Shown here piece by piece: positions 52,087 through 61,896 of a stretch of 64,000 nt of DNA. Both the position numbers and the translations under genes were made by a program. Positions within the stretch are counted from its first letter, which is position 1. Each line of letters starts with the position of its first letter. Under the pieces are notes generated by a model. That model was not told the DNA's origin. It saw only the letters and a program-made list of their open reading frames with translations, and searched no databases. The stretch is from WJMT01 sp964624145. Lineage in GTDB: Bacteria; Acidobacteriota; Aminicenantia; Aminicenantales; Aminicenantaceae. Location of the stretch: contig CAZUXT010000014.1 of NCBI GenBank assembly GCA_964624145.1, positions 6,584 to 70,583 of the forward strand, written 5' to 3'.

Positions 52087-54051
52087 TCACATGAGGAGAG
52101 GAGCAAACACAAGACTTACCACTGCCATAAGTTTGATAAGTATATTCATAGAAGGCCCTGCCGTATCCTTTAAGGGATCTCCAACAGTATCTCCAATAAT
52201 GGAAGCGGCATGGACATCTGTTCCCTTACCGCCTAAATGACCTTCCTCTATCCATTTTTTTGCATTGTCCCAGGAAGCTCCTGAGTTTGCCATAAAAATA
52301 CCCAGAAGCACACCGGTTGCAGTGGCACCTACGAGGAATCCGCCTAAAGATTCAGCTCCAATAAAAAAACCAACAGCAAGAGGGGAAATGATAGCCAGTA
52401 TTCCGGGAAGGATCATTTCCAAGAGAGCGCTTTTTGTAACGATATCCACACAGCGGTTTGAATCTGGTTTTGCCTTTCCTTCCATAAGCCCTTTGATCTG
52501 CTTGAATTGATTTCTTATTTCCAGGACCATCTTATTCGCCGCTCGACCCACAGCTTTGAGTGTCAGGGAGGCTATGATAAAAGGCATGAGAGCTCCCAGC
52601 AGCAATCCTATGACCGTTTTTACATTTGTCAGATTAATGGCATCAATGCCTGTTGTTTTTTGGTAAGCAGAGAATAATGCCAGGGCGGTCAAAGCGGCTG
52701 AGCCTATGGCAAAGCCTTTTCCTATAGCGGCTGTGGTGTTTCCGCAGGCATCCAGCTTGTCCGTGATTTTCCTTATGGCTTCACCTGAATTTGACATCTC
52801 GCTTATTCCGCCCGCATTGTCTGCAATGGGGCCGTACGAATCAGTAGACATCACAATTCCGATGGTCGCGAGCATGCCCACGGCTGATAAGGCGATTCCA
52901 TAAAGGCCTGACAGACTGTAAGCCACATAAATAGTCAGAGTGATCGTAAGAAGAGGAAGGATAACGCTTTGGAATCCAAGAGCCAGCCCGGTGATCACTA
53001 CTGTGGCACTTCCTGTTTGAGCGGTTTTGGCAAGGTCTCGCATAGGAGGCCCTGCAGTGAAGTATTCGCTTTCAAGCCCGATGAGGATACCGCTGACCAT
53101 TCCGCACAGCACCACCCAGAACACATTCAAGTCTGACAGGATCAATTTAACCGCTATGAAAGCTCCGGCAAGAAAGACAAAGGCACTGACATAAGTGGAA
53201 TTTCTTAATGCTGATTGAGGGTTGAAATTTTTTAGAATATTTATGGAAAAGACTCCTATCCAGGAACTTATAAGACCGATGGCAATAAGAATGACCGGAA
53301 GGGATATATGATTTATTGCCGGAGTCAGAGTGGCGCCAATGGCAATGGATGCGATAACCGATCCCGCATAAGATTCAAAAAGGTCAGCTCCCATGCCTGC
53401 CGTGTCTCCCACATTATCGCCCACATTATCAGCAATAACTCCGGGATTTCTCGGGTCATCTTCAGGAATCCCGGCTTCGACTTTTCCCACTAGATCGGCT
53501 CCCACATCCGCGCTTTTCGTGAATATTCCTCCGCCCACACGGGCAAACAGGGCTACGGAGCTGGCCCCCATGGCAAATCCATTGATGATAAGAGGGTCTT
53601 TTGTGAAAAAATAAATCACACCGATTCCGGAAAGTCCCAGCGCAGCAACAGATATCCCCATGACTGATCCGCCCTGAAAGGCAACGGACAGAGCTCTGGG
53701 CATTCCTCCTTCAATGGCTCCTTGAGTCGCTCTTACAGCGGAACGGGTTGATGCTTTCATACCGATAAATCCGGCTAACATGGAGCAAAAGGCGCCTGTG
53801 ATGAAGGATAATCCTGTGTATATGTTAAACAACTGCCAGAGAAGAATGAATGCGGCTGTGATGAATACCAGGATATAGGTGTACTCTCTCTTTATGAACG
53901 TCATGGCTCCGGAATGGATGGATTCTGCGATCTCTTTCATGAGGTCTGAGCCCTGCGGAAGTCTTTTGAGCATAAAATAGAGGCCCAGAGCACAAAGTAA
54001 TGAAAGGATGCCGAGTATGAATACATAAGGAGTGATTTGAATTAAGGTCAT
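52087..54051 (-). CDS. hppA: Membrane-bound ion-translocating pyrophosphatase, K+-dependent and probably Na+-pumping
   Basis: Couples pyrophosphate hydrolysis to ion export across the inner membrane; 654 residues and about 16 helices. The pyrophosphate site motifs are EAGIPEDDPRNPGVIADNVGDNVGD and DNAGGISEM. The sequence GNTTAAIGKG has Ala where K+-independent enzymes have Lys, so it is of the K+-dependent class. In helix 6, DLFESYAGS has Glu in the position found in sodium pumps such as that of Thermotoga, while proton pumps carry it four residues later. This assignment is from family knowledge and is not proof. It has its own promoter. Confidence 0.93.
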   Translation of the reverse strand: MTLIQITPYVFILGILSLLCALGLYFMLKRLPQGSDLMKEIAESIHSGAMTFIKREYTYILVFITAAFILLWQLFNIYTGLSFITGAFCSMLAGFIGMKASTRSAVRATQGAIEGGMPRALSVAFQGGSVMGISVAALGLSGIGVIYFFTKDPLIINGFAMGASSVALFARVGGGIFTKSADVGADLVGKVEAGIPEDDPRNPGVIADNVGDNVGDTAGMGADLFESYAGSVIASIAIGATLTPAINHISLPVILIAIGLISSWIGVFSINILKNFNPQSALRNSTYVSAFVFLAGAFIAVKLILSDLNVFWVVLCGMVSGILIGLESEYFTAGPPMRDLAKTAQTGSATVVITGLALGFQSVILPLLTITLTIYVAYSLSGLYGIALSAVGMLATIGIVMSTDSYGPIADNAGGISEMSNSGEAIRKITDKLDACGNTTAAIGKGFAIGSAALTALALFSAYQKTTGIDAINLTNVKTVIGLLLGALMPFIIASLTLKAVGRAANKMVLEIRNQFKQIKGLMEGKAKPDSNRCVDIVTKSALLEMILPGILAIISPLAVGFFIGAESLGGFLVGATATGVLLGIFMANSGASWDNAKKWIEEGHLGGKGTDVHAASIIGDTVGDPLKDTAGPSMNILIKLMAVVSLVFAPLLM

Positions 54052-54088
54052 AAGTGTTCCTCGCTCAATGGATTAAAGATGTCCTCTA

Positions 54089-54117
54089 GCATATAGCATA
54101 ATTCACCCTTATTTTCA
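54089..54117 (-). promoter_or_regulatory. Candidate promoter for hppA
   Basis: On the minus strand TTGAAA (54117-54112) and TATATG (54094-54089) are separated by 17 bases, directly after the miaB stop and about 38 bases before the hppA start. Confidence 0.5.
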
Positions 54118-54120
54118 AAT

Positions 54121-55458
54121 TCACTTTTCCATTGAGTGGAATATTCCAATAAGGCTGTAAGGTCCGCAGGCTGTTATTTCGACCGTCACGAATTTTCCGG
54201 TCATATCTTTATCGGATTTGAAATTAATGACCTGGTATGCTTCATTCCTTCCTATATAGGAATTGTGATCTTTTTTGCTCCGGCCCATACATAAGACCTT
54301 TATTTTTTTACCTATGACAGATTTGTTGAGTTTAAGCTGGATGTTTCTTTGGGCTTTTTGAAGTGTGATCAATCTCCTTTTTTTCGTTTCAAAAGGGATA
54401 TTGTCTTTGTATTTTAAAGCGGCTGTAAAAGGCCTTTGGGAATAACGGAAGGAAAATATGTTCGTATACTCTACTCTTTTTAATATATCGACCGTGTCAA
54501 AAAAATCTTTTTCTGTTTCGCCGGGAAAACCGACAATGATATCCGTACTCAAGCTTATATCAGGCATTGATTTCTTCAGAAGCTCGATTTTTCCAAGATA
54601 TCCCTTCCTCGTGTATCCGCGTCGCATTCGTTTGAGGATGCGGTCCGAACCGGATTGTACGGGAAGATGAAGCTGGTGGCATATTTTATCCATTTCCGCC
54701 ATGGTATGGATTGTTTTTTCTGAAAGGTCTTTGGGATGGGAAGTGATGAACCGGATCCATTCGATCCCTCTGATTTGATTTATTTCTTTTAAAAGAAAAG
54801 GGAAATCTTTGGCCGAGTCCGGGTCCTGGTAAGAATTGACATTTTGGCCGAGGAGCTGGATTTCCTTATATCCTTTTTCAGCGAGGCTTTTTATCTCTTT
54901 CTTGATGTTTTTGAGCGGTCTGTACTTTTCTCTTCCTTTGGCAAACGGAACAATACAGTACGTGCAGAAATTGTCACACCCTTTCATAATGGTCACATAA
55001 CCGCTTATCTGGTTTTGCCTAGATATGTGGTTGATTTCAATCCAATCTCTGTTTCTGGAAGTTTGTATTATTCCGGAGTCGGTCTCTGATAAGGATTTTA
55101 TTATATCGGGGATTTTGTAGAGATTATCCGGTCCTATAACAAAATCAACAGCTTTGTTTTTTTGCATGATCTTGTCTTTATAAAGCTGGGCAACGCATCC
55201 GGCGACTCCGATGCAGGCATTGTTCTCCTGTTTGATGTTTTTGATCCGGCCCAAAAGAGAAAAAAGCTTCTCAACCGGTTTTTCCCTCACCGCACAGGTG
55301 TTTATGATGATGATATTCCCCTCTTCAAATCTATCGCACGGAACAGCACCGTGCGATTCAAGTATCCCGGCTATCTGTTCGGATTCGTTTTCATTCATCT
55401 GGCAGCCGAATGTCTTTATAAAATATTTTTTATGTTTGAGCATTGGAATGTGATTCAT
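54121..55458 (-). CDS. miaB: tRNA-2-methylthio-N6-dimethylallyladenosine synthase
   Basis: Adds the 2-methylthio group to i6A37 of tRNA. The 445-residue methylthiotransferase has an N-terminal UPF0004 domain with its three cluster cysteines (FGCQMNENES, NTCAVREKP, GVAGCVAQ), the radical SAM motif CDNFCTYC, and a C-terminal TRAM domain. A shorter start at MLKHKK (six residues later) is possible. It is 32 bases after recN. Confidence 0.92.
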   Translation of the reverse strand: MNHIPMLKHKKYFIKTFGCQMNENESEQIAGILESHGAVPCDRFEEGNIIIINTCAVREKPVEKLFSLLGRIKNIKQENNACIGVAGCVAQLYKDKIMQKNKAVDFVIGPDNLYKIPDIIKSLSETDSGIIQTSRNRDWIEINHISRQNQISGYVTIMKGCDNFCTYCIVPFAKGREKYRPLKNIKKEIKSLAEKGYKEIQLLGQNVNSYQDPDSAKDFPFLLKEINQIRGIEWIRFITSHPKDLSEKTIHTMAEMDKICHQLHLPVQSGSDRILKRMRRGYTRKGYLGKIELLKKSMPDISLSTDIIVGFPGETEKDFFDTVDILKRVEYTNIFSFRYSQRPFTAALKYKDNIPFETKKRRLITLQKAQRNIQLKLNKSVIGKKIKVLCMGRSKKDHNSYIGRNEAYQVINFKSDKDMTGKFVTVEITACGPYSLIGIFHSMEK

Positions 55459-55490
55459 GATAATTTTATTATATCTTTTTTTAGCTGGTT

Positions 55491-57170
55491 TTATTGGGAG
55501 AGGTTTTTTTCAAGCATCTCTCTGGCGCTCTGCAGGGATGCCTCGGATATATGGGACCCGGCTAAAAGCCGCGCAATCTCTTTGATTCTTTCGCTTTTGT
55601 TTAATTTCTTTATATTCGTGTAAGTTCTGTTTTTTCTTACGTTCTTTTCTATTCTGTAGTGATGCATAGCAAAGGAAGCTATCTGGGGCAGGTGAGTGAT
55701 GCAGATGACTTGATTTCGGGATGCCAGACTGCTTAATTTTTGGCCCACGAATTCCGCTGTTTTTCCGCCTATTCCGGAGTCGATCTCATCAAATATAAGA
55801 GTTTTATACTGTTCCGGGTCCTTACTGATTGTTTTCAAAGAGAGCATGATCCGGGATAATTCTCCTCCGGAGGCTGTATTTCTCAGAGGCCTGAGCTTTT
55901 CACCCGGATTCGGGCTGATCATGAATTCGATCTCTTCGGAACCGAGTTCTCCGGTGTTTTCCGGATTATCAGATAGGGAAGGGTGAGATATGAACTGTAT
56001 TTGAAACCGGGCTTTTTTCATTCCCAGGGACTTGATTTCTTCCTCAACCTGTTTTTCAAGTTTACTGGCTCCTTGTTGTCTCAATTCCGAAAGCTGTTCT
56101 GACATCTTCTGGTGATTTTCAAAATCGCTTTGAAGCTGTTTGCGCAGTTCGGATGTTTGTTCATGGGCTTTTTTAAGATCTGACAGTTCATTTTTTGACA
56201 TTTCGAGGTAGTCAAACACATCCTGGAGTGTCTTTCCGTATTTTCTTTTAAGGTCTTCGATCTGGCTGAGTCTCTCTTCGATTTTCTCCAGTTTTTCCGG
56301 AGCGCCGACATAATCCTCCTTGAATTTTAACAGATCATCAGTAAATTCCTTTAAAGATATGGAAAACTGGTTTATGTTTTCCGTCATCGGCTTGAAATCC
56401 GGATGGAAATCTGAGAGCTGTCTGGTGTCTTTTTCCAGATTCAGGAGAAGGCCTGAAAGGGATTCTTCTTTTTCATAAGTGATATCAAGAGCATTCTTGA
56501 TGCAGGAACTGATTTTTTCAGAATTCTTGAGAAGGTCTCTTTCCTTACGCAGATCTTCTTCCTCTCCTGACTGCAGTTGGGCTTTTTCTATTTCGTTTAT
56601 TTGGAAATCCAGATAATCCAGCCGCTGCTCTCTCTGCTTTTTTTTCTCTTCAAGTTCCTGGATTTCTTTCCGGCATTTTCTAATGCTGCGGGCAAGGCAG
56701 CTTACTTCATTTCTTAAGGAAAGAGTTTCCGAATAATGGTCAAGGTAGTCCAGCTGGTATTCATTTTTTAGAAGGAATACGTGGTCGTTCTGGCCGAGGA
56801 TGTCCACTGTGTTCTCTTTGAGCTGTTTGAATTTTTTTATGGGAACAAGTGTGCCGTTTATATAACCTCTTCCGGTTCCCTTTTTAAAGATTTTTCTGTG
56901 CAGGAACACTTCTCCTGTCTCATCCAGATCCAGGCCTTTCCAGTCAACGCATTTTTGAGGGACCATGAAGATGGTCTCTATGGAGGTTTCGTTTTTTCCG
57001 GTTCTGATTAAGTCTGCAGTTGCTTTCTCCCCGAGCATCAATCTGATACTGTCGATAATGATTGATTTTCCTGCTCCTGTTTCTCCGGTGAGGATGGAGA
57101 ATCCCTCTTTGAATTCAATCTCAAGGTCCTGGATGGTTGCCAGGTTTTTTATTTTTAGGGATTTTATCAT
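55491..57170 (-). CDS. recN: DNA repair protein RecN
   Basis: SMC-like ATPase that acts at double-strand breaks. The 559-residue protein has Walker A GETGAGKS near residue 32, a long central coiled coil (about 155-365) and the C-terminal signature and Walker B parts TASGGELSRIMLSL and LIFDEIDSGIGG. It lies 47 bases after the subtilase gene. Confidence 0.95.
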   Translation of the reverse strand: MIKSLKIKNLATIQDLEIEFKEGFSILTGETGAGKSIIIDSIRLMLGEKATADLIRTGKNETSIETIFMVPQKCVDWKGLDLDETGEVFLHRKIFKKGTGRGYINGTLVPIKKFKQLKENTVDILGQNDHVFLLKNEYQLDYLDHYSETLSLRNEVSCLARSIRKCRKEIQELEEKKKQREQRLDYLDFQINEIEKAQLQSGEEEDLRKERDLLKNSEKISSCIKNALDITYEKEESLSGLLLNLEKDTRQLSDFHPDFKPMTENINQFSISLKEFTDDLLKFKEDYVGAPEKLEKIEERLSQIEDLKRKYGKTLQDVFDYLEMSKNELSDLKKAHEQTSELRKQLQSDFENHQKMSEQLSELRQQGASKLEKQVEEEIKSLGMKKARFQIQFISHPSLSDNPENTGELGSEEIEFMISPNPGEKLRPLRNTASGGELSRIMLSLKTISKDPEQYKTLIFDEIDSGIGGKTAEFVGQKLSSLASRNQVICITHLPQIASFAMHHYRIEKNVRKNRTYTNIKKLNKSERIKEIARLLAGSHISEASLQSAREMLEKNLSQ

Positions 57171-57217
57171 CTCAGCAACGGTCCCTTTTAAACAGATTAT
57201 CCGGATAAATTATTATG

Positions 57218-58624
57218 TCAACGCAGACTTTTTATCAGACCTGTTTTGGAGGAGGTTTCCTCCATTTTTTGCTGTTCTATGATGAGAGGGACAAGAGCTT
57301 TTTCCATATTGATCCTCCCGTATCCGATAAAGACATCTTTTCCCGGGTTGGATGATTCATTGACATCATCGGCTGAGTATTGGATCACATACATGATTTC
57401 GTCAGCGGTTATCCAGGGTTTTATGCTTTTAATTAAAGCGGCCAGTCCGGATACATGAGGCGTGGAAGCGGAAGTCCCGTCACCCCATCCGTAAGGGAGA
57501 TAACCCGGAGGAGTGAGCCAGGTCGGATAAGCACTCAGGATCCACTTTCCCGGTGCGGCTACATCTACTTGGGCTCCGAAGTTCGACCAAGCGGGCCTAT
57601 GGTCATTGTAATCAGTAGCAGCGACCGCTAAACAGTAATCATCATAAGCAGCCGGGTACAGTACGGAACTTCCTTCATTTCCTGCTGCGGCAGCGACCAC
57701 AACATCATTTTGATGGGCGTACTGGACGGCATTTTCCAGGGAGTACGAATCAGCAGGTCCTCCCAGGCTTAGATTCACCACAGCCGCTTCATTGTCAACA
57801 GCCCAAATGATGCCTTCAATGATCCAGCTGTAATAGCCGTCTCCAAGCTCATCAAGGACCTTGACCGGAAGGAGTTTGCAGTTCCAGGCAACTCCTGCCA
57901 TGCCTTCATCATTGTTCGTTTCTGCGGCTGCGATTCCCGCTACAAAGGTCCCGTGCCCTTCATCATCCTCTGCCTCGAAATCAGAATTAACAAAGTCGTA
58001 TCCGCTCGATTCGATTTTGTTTCGGAGGTCAGGATGGGTTAATTCGATACCCGTATCAACAATGGCTATGATGATATCTTCAGAGCCTTTTGTTTCTTCC
58101 CAGGCGGCTGTTGCTTTTATGTCCGCACTGGATTGTCCCTGGGGGCTTCCCGGAGGGCCGACATACTGTCCTTCATTATAGAGCGCATACTGATAACCAA
58201 AGAGAGTGTCGTTAGGGGTTTCGGTTTTGTAGGCAATATAGTCGGGTTCTGCAAATTCGACATATTGATGCTGTCTCATTAGATAAAGCATCTCATCAAC
58301 AGTGGAATTTTCAGGGACACGGATTTTAAAGACTTCGATATGCGGGATCACTTTATATTCACTGACCTGGAAAATATTGATGGTCGCTTTGATAAACTCA
58401 TCTGGTATGGATGGTCTGAATTTTACCAGAATGTGGTCCTTAGAATATTCGATCTTTTTGAGGGAGGGAAGAGGTTTGTTTTTCATTACATCGGACAGAT
58501 TTTGGTTGTTCCGGATGTCTAAAATAGATTTTTGTTCTTTTGCTTGATAAGAAAACAAGCCTGTTGTGCATAAAAAGAACACCACTACTAACAAATATGT
58601 ATGAAAGATTCTTATTGTTTTCAT
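57218..58624 (-). CDS. Secreted subtilisin-like serine protease (S8)
   Basis: A 468-residue extracellular or periplasmic protease. The signal peptide IRIFHTYLLVVVFFLCTTG is followed by an I9-like propeptide (about residues 45-125) that would keep it inactive in the cell, and a catalytic domain with the intact triad: Asp in IVDTGIELTHPDL, His in GHGTFVAGIAA and Ser in GTSASTPHVSG. The start at 58624 is fixed by GGAGG and the signal peptide; a start 15 bases upstream is less likely. It is in one operon with the barrel protein and recN. Confidence 0.9.
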   Translation of the reverse strand: MKTIRIFHTYLLVVVFFLCTTGLFSYQAKEQKSILDIRNNQNLSDVMKNKPLPSLKKIEYSKDHILVKFRPSIPDEFIKATINIFQVSEYKVIPHIEVFKIRVPENSTVDEMLYLMRQHQYVEFAEPDYIAYKTETPNDTLFGYQYALYNEGQYVGPPGSPQGQSSADIKATAAWEETKGSEDIIIAIVDTGIELTHPDLRNKIESSGYDFVNSDFEAEDDEGHGTFVAGIAAAETNNDEGMAGVAWNCKLLPVKVLDELGDGYYSWIIEGIIWAVDNEAAVVNLSLGGPADSYSLENAVQYAHQNDVVVAAAAGNEGSSVLYPAAYDDYCLAVAATDYNDHRPAWSNFGAQVDVAAPGKWILSAYPTWLTPPGYLPYGWGDGTSASTPHVSGLAALIKSIKPWITADEIMYVIQYSADDVNESSNPGKDVFIGYGRINMEKALVPLIIEQQKMEETSSKTGLIKSLR

Positions 58625-58642
58625 AATAACCTCCTTCATTGG

Positions 58643-59422
58643 TTAAAATGAGTAGATAGCCCCGAGTGTAATACCGAGACCAATGTCGTCTTCAAAGGGA
58701 AGCATGAATGCTTCAACCTTCAGGTCAAGCCTGTCTATGATTTCATAAAGAGTGCCGATTGAAAAATTAAAGTTGCTTTTTGACTCTATTTTTATCTCCT
58801 GCTCTTTGGTTAGTTCTTCTATTTCTTCTTTCATTTTAACCTTTCCCCACAGCGTGTCATAGTTTGCCGTGATATAAGGCCTCAGATATTCGGTGACTTG
58901 ATAGGAAATTTTCAGACCTGCGGTAAAGCGGGACCAGAAGGGATTTCCGGTCGCTGTTCCTTCGACATTGAGGTCAGGGATATCCCACTGGTCTTTAAAT
59001 CCGATGTAAGTGATGAACTGTCCTCTTGCGCTTATGGTTAAACGGGAAATTTCAATGATTTTTATCAGGGCTTCTCCACCCAGAGCCAATCCGTCTATAT
59101 TCCCTGTGTTTAACTCTAAAGAAAAAGGAAGCTCCCTAAAAACCATTTCGTTAAAATTAGAAAGCGAATATCCTAAAATGGCTCGTATTGTCGTCCCTTC
59201 TCTTATCTCGTAACCGGGTTTGCACAGGAAAAGATAACTTTTTAGAGTGGAAGTCTCACTTTGATCTTCTCCCCATGTTATCATGCGGTCTATAAATTCT
59301 CCCTCTATTCCTAACCGTATCTGTCTTGTTGTAAATGTGTAATCATGAAATTGAGCTTCAGCTAAAGGGGGTATGCCAACCATAAATATGATTATAACTG
59401 ACAGCAATGTCTTTTTTGTCAT
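58643..59422 (-). CDS. Predicted outer-membrane beta-barrel protein
   Basis: 259 residues: signal peptide ending ...PLAEAQ, then alternating beta strands with aromatic borders and the C-terminal GAIYSF ending in Phe, the outer-membrane assembly signal. No known family was recognised. An acidic/basic helical insertion (MKEEIEELTKEQEIKIES) lies about residues 198-215. It stands between a BamD-like lipoprotein and a secreted protease, all in one transcription unit. Confidence 0.75.
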   Translation of the reverse strand: MTKKTLLSVIIIFMVGIPPLAEAQFHDYTFTTRQIRLGIEGEFIDRMITWGEDQSETSTLKSYLFLCKPGYEIREGTTIRAILGYSLSNFNEMVFRELPFSLELNTGNIDGLALGGEALIKIIEISRLTISARGQFITYIGFKDQWDIPDLNVEGTATGNPFWSRFTAGLKISYQVTEYLRPYITANYDTLWGKVKMKEEIEELTKEQEIKIESKSNFNFSIGTLYEIIDRLDLKVEAFMLPFEDDIGLGITLGAIYSF

Positions 59423-59447
59423 ATTATAACCTCCAGTAAGTTATAAT

Positions 59448-60245
59448 TTAATCAAATGACCCCTTTTCTGGGGTTCTATTTGTTTTCTCATACTCTTCAA
59501 GCCTTTTTGTTGCTTTTTTGGCGAATTTACTGTCAGGGTAGTCAGATATCAGTTTTCTAAAATAGGGGAGAGACTGCTCCTGAAGTTTGCTCTGGTAATA
59601 TGAATCAGCTAAATAATAATAAAGTTTGTCCATCTCTGAAAAATGAGGATATTTCGTAAGGACTTCCTGTAAACGATCTATAGATGCATTATAGGCTCTC
59701 ACTTGATAATAATGTTTGGCTATAACAAAGGAATGCTTTGCCAATTTCTCTTCACACTGTTTTATTAATTCATTGGCTTGTTCAGCTTCTTCACTGTTTG
59801 GATATTTTGTTATCAGTGTTTTAAATTCCTCGAGAGCTGTTACTGTTTTTGTTTGGTCCTTTCCTGGTTTTTGTGCTTTTTTAAAATAAGACATGGCAAT
59901 GCGGTACTGGGCATAAGGAGCTGAAGGACTGAAAGGAAATCGGGTGATGAATTCTCTGTATTCCGATGCCGCTATGATCATGTTGCCCTCATCTCCTTTG
60001 CTGTAATAGGAGTCTGCGATAGCCAGCATAGCTCTTTGGGCATAGAAACTTTGAGGAAAGGCATCAATAACCTGCCTCAGATAAAGCCGTCCTTTTTCAG
60101 GATTCTTTTTGATATATTTTTGTCCTGTTTCAAAAAGGGCTTGTTCATTTGAAGCAATGCTGGGATCTATTTCCAGTTCACTTTTTTTACAATTGAGAGC
60201 GAATACTGAAATAATAATGACTCCGATCAAAATGTATTTTCTCAT
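59448..60245 (-). CDS. bamD: BamD-like outer-membrane assembly lipoprotein
   Basis: 265 residues. The N-terminal hydrophobic stretch ends in a lipobox-like FALNC, then TPR repeats of the BamD/YfiO type, such as LYLRQVIDAFPQSFYAQRAMLAIADSYY-like and PFSPSAPYAQYRIAMSYF patterns. It would work at the periplasmic face of the outer membrane in barrel insertion. The start at 60245 is set by AAGGAAGG and the signal peptide; the frame from 60320 runs into the epimerase gene and would lose the signal. BamA is not in the window. Confidence 0.85.
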   Translation of the reverse strand: MRKYILIGVIIISVFALNCKKSELEIDPSIASNEQALFETGQKYIKKNPEKGRLYLRQVIDAFPQSFYAQRAMLAIADSYYSKGDEGNMIIAASEYREFITRFPFSPSAPYAQYRIAMSYFKKAQKPGKDQTKTVTALEEFKTLITKYPNSEEAEQANELIKQCEEKLAKHSFVIAKHYYQVRAYNASIDRLQEVLTKYPHFSEMDKLYYYLADSYYQSKLQEQSLPYFRKLISDYPDSKFAKKATKRLEEYEKTNRTPEKGSFD

Positions 60246-60283
60246 AATTCCTTCCTTTTTCAATATATCAATAGTGTAACATA

Positions 60284-61231
60284 TCATTTGAAAGAATAGA
60301 TTTCTTTTATCCATAACCATTCTTGCTCCAGGCCTTCTTGGAGTGTTGCCCGGGGATGGTAATCAAGGTCTTTTTGGGCTTTGGAAATACTCGCATAGGT
60401 GTTTTTGACATCCCCTTTTTGTGGTTCGATATTTTTTATTTTTACTTTTTTCCCGCAGATTTTTTTCAAGAGAGGAAAGACAACGGATAGTTTCTGTTGG
60501 TTTCCGCTTCCAAGGTTATAGATTTCCCCGGATTTGCCTTTTTCTGCTGCGGCAATACTGGCATTAACGATATCATCTATATAAGTAAAATCTCTGGTTT
60601 GTTCTCCTGAACCGTAAATTTCTACGGGCCTGTTTTCTCCAATGGATTTGAAGAATTTATGAAAAGCCATGTCAGGTCTCTGTCTAGGTCCGTACACAGT
60701 AAAATATCTTAGGGAAACAACAGGCACTCCATAGTTTTCATAATAGAGGGAACAGAGATTCTCAGCAGCCAGTTTCGTGACTCCGTAAGGAGAGTGAGGG
60801 AACAAACAGCTCGTCTCTTTCATGGGAAGCTCCGGAGTGTTTCCGTAAACGGACGAAGATGAGGCATACACGATCTTTTTCATGTTGCCTTTTTTGCAGG
60901 CTTCGAGAATTTTCTGTGTGGATTCAATGTTGTTTTTTGTGTAGGTCGCAAAATAATCGCCCCAGCTTGCCCGGACTCCGGCCTGCGCAGCAAGATGAAA
61001 TACCGTAACGCTTTTTTCTATGTATTTGTTGATGTTGATATGGTTTATGTCTCCTTTAATAAACTCAAATTTTTGTTTTCCTAAAAGAAAGGAGAGATTT
61101 TTTTTCTTGAGCTCTCTTGAATAATAATCAGTAAAGGAGTCAATTCCAATGACAGAAAAGCCGGAATGGAGCAGCTTTTCACATAAATGTGATCCGATGA
61201 ATCCTGCCGCTCCTGTGACCAAACAGTTCAT
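60284..61231 (-). CDS. NAD-dependent nucleotide-sugar epimerase
   Basis: A 315-residue extended SDR. It has the Rossmann motif GAAGFIGSHL, the catalytic SSSSVYG and YGVTK, and RYFTVYGPRQRPDMAF, a pattern common in UDP-glucuronate or UDP-glucose 4-epimerases. The exact sugar is not certain. It overlaps rpe by four bases and probably feeds surface polysaccharide synthesis. Confidence 0.88.
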   Translation of the reverse strand: MNCLVTGAAGFIGSHLCEKLLHSGFSVIGIDSFTDYYSRELKKKNLSFLLGKQKFEFIKGDINHININKYIEKSVTVFHLAAQAGVRASWGDYFATYTKNNIESTQKILEACKKGNMKKIVYASSSSVYGNTPELPMKETSCLFPHSPYGVTKLAAENLCSLYYENYGVPVVSLRYFTVYGPRQRPDMAFHKFFKSIGENRPVEIYGSGEQTRDFTYIDDIVNASIAAAEKGKSGEIYNLGSGNQQKLSVVFPLLKKICGKKVKIKNIEPQKGDVKNTYASISKAQKDLDYHPRATLQEGLEQEWLWIKEIYSFK

Positions 61232-61896
61232 TTTTGATTATATTTCTGTAACCTATTTTTTATTTTCCCCAGTGTTTCTAAAGGGTTTTTACTGTTATAG
61301 ACAGCTGAACCTATGACGAGGATATCAGCCCCGCTTTTTACTACTCTTTCCATATTTTCAATTTTGACTCCGCCGTCGACCTGGATTTTCACATCAAGCT
61401 TTTGCCCGTTTATCCAGTTGTTCAGTTGTGATATTTTATTAAAACAGGACTCAATGAATTCCTGGCCTCCCCATCCTGGATTGACTGACATAATAAGAAC
61501 ATAATCAACCTCTGTAATGATTTCATTCAACATATGTATGGGAGTCGCTGGATTGAGAACCACTCCGGCTTTTTTGCCGAGCTGTTTGATCATGGTGATA
61601 TCCTTATGAGCATGGACTGTGGCTTCGATCTGGATGGATATCCAATCAGCTCCGGCTTTGCTGAATTTGGGTATCATCTCTCGGGGATTATCGACCATAA
61701 GATGCACATCCAGAGGCAGATCGGTAAGTTTACTTATGTCTTCGACAAGTTTGGGGCCAAATGTCAGATTTGGGACAAAATGTCCGTCCATAATATCGAT
61801 ATGGATGACATCAGCGCCTCCTTTGTCTGCAATTTTCACGGCTTTTCCCAGATTGGCATAGTCGGTGGAAAGAATTGACGGGGCGATTTGAACCAT
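61228..61896 (-). CDS. rpe: Ribulose-phosphate 3-epimerase
   Basis: Interconverts ribulose-5-phosphate and xylulose-5-phosphate. The 222-residue TIM barrel shows APSILSTDYANLG, HIDIMDGHFVPN with metal ligands, DVHLMV, MSVNPGWGGQ and QVDGG. It overlaps the PASTA gene and the epimerase by one and four bases. Confidence 0.95.
   Translation of the reverse strand: MVQIAPSILSTDYANLGKAVKIADKGGADVIHIDIMDGHFVPNLTFGPKLVEDISKLTDLPLDVHLMVDNPREMIPKFSKAGADWISIQIEATVHAHKDITMIKQLGKKAGVVLNPATPIHMLNEIITEVDYVLIMSVNPGWGGQEFIESCFNKISQLNNWINGQKLDVKIQVDGGVKIENMERVVKSGADILVIGSAVYNSKNPLETLGKIKNRLQKYNQK

Noticed and set aside
60246..60320. Longer start of the BamD-like gene
   Set aside because: It would overlap the epimerase gene and bury the signal peptide; the internal ATG has AAGGAAGG.
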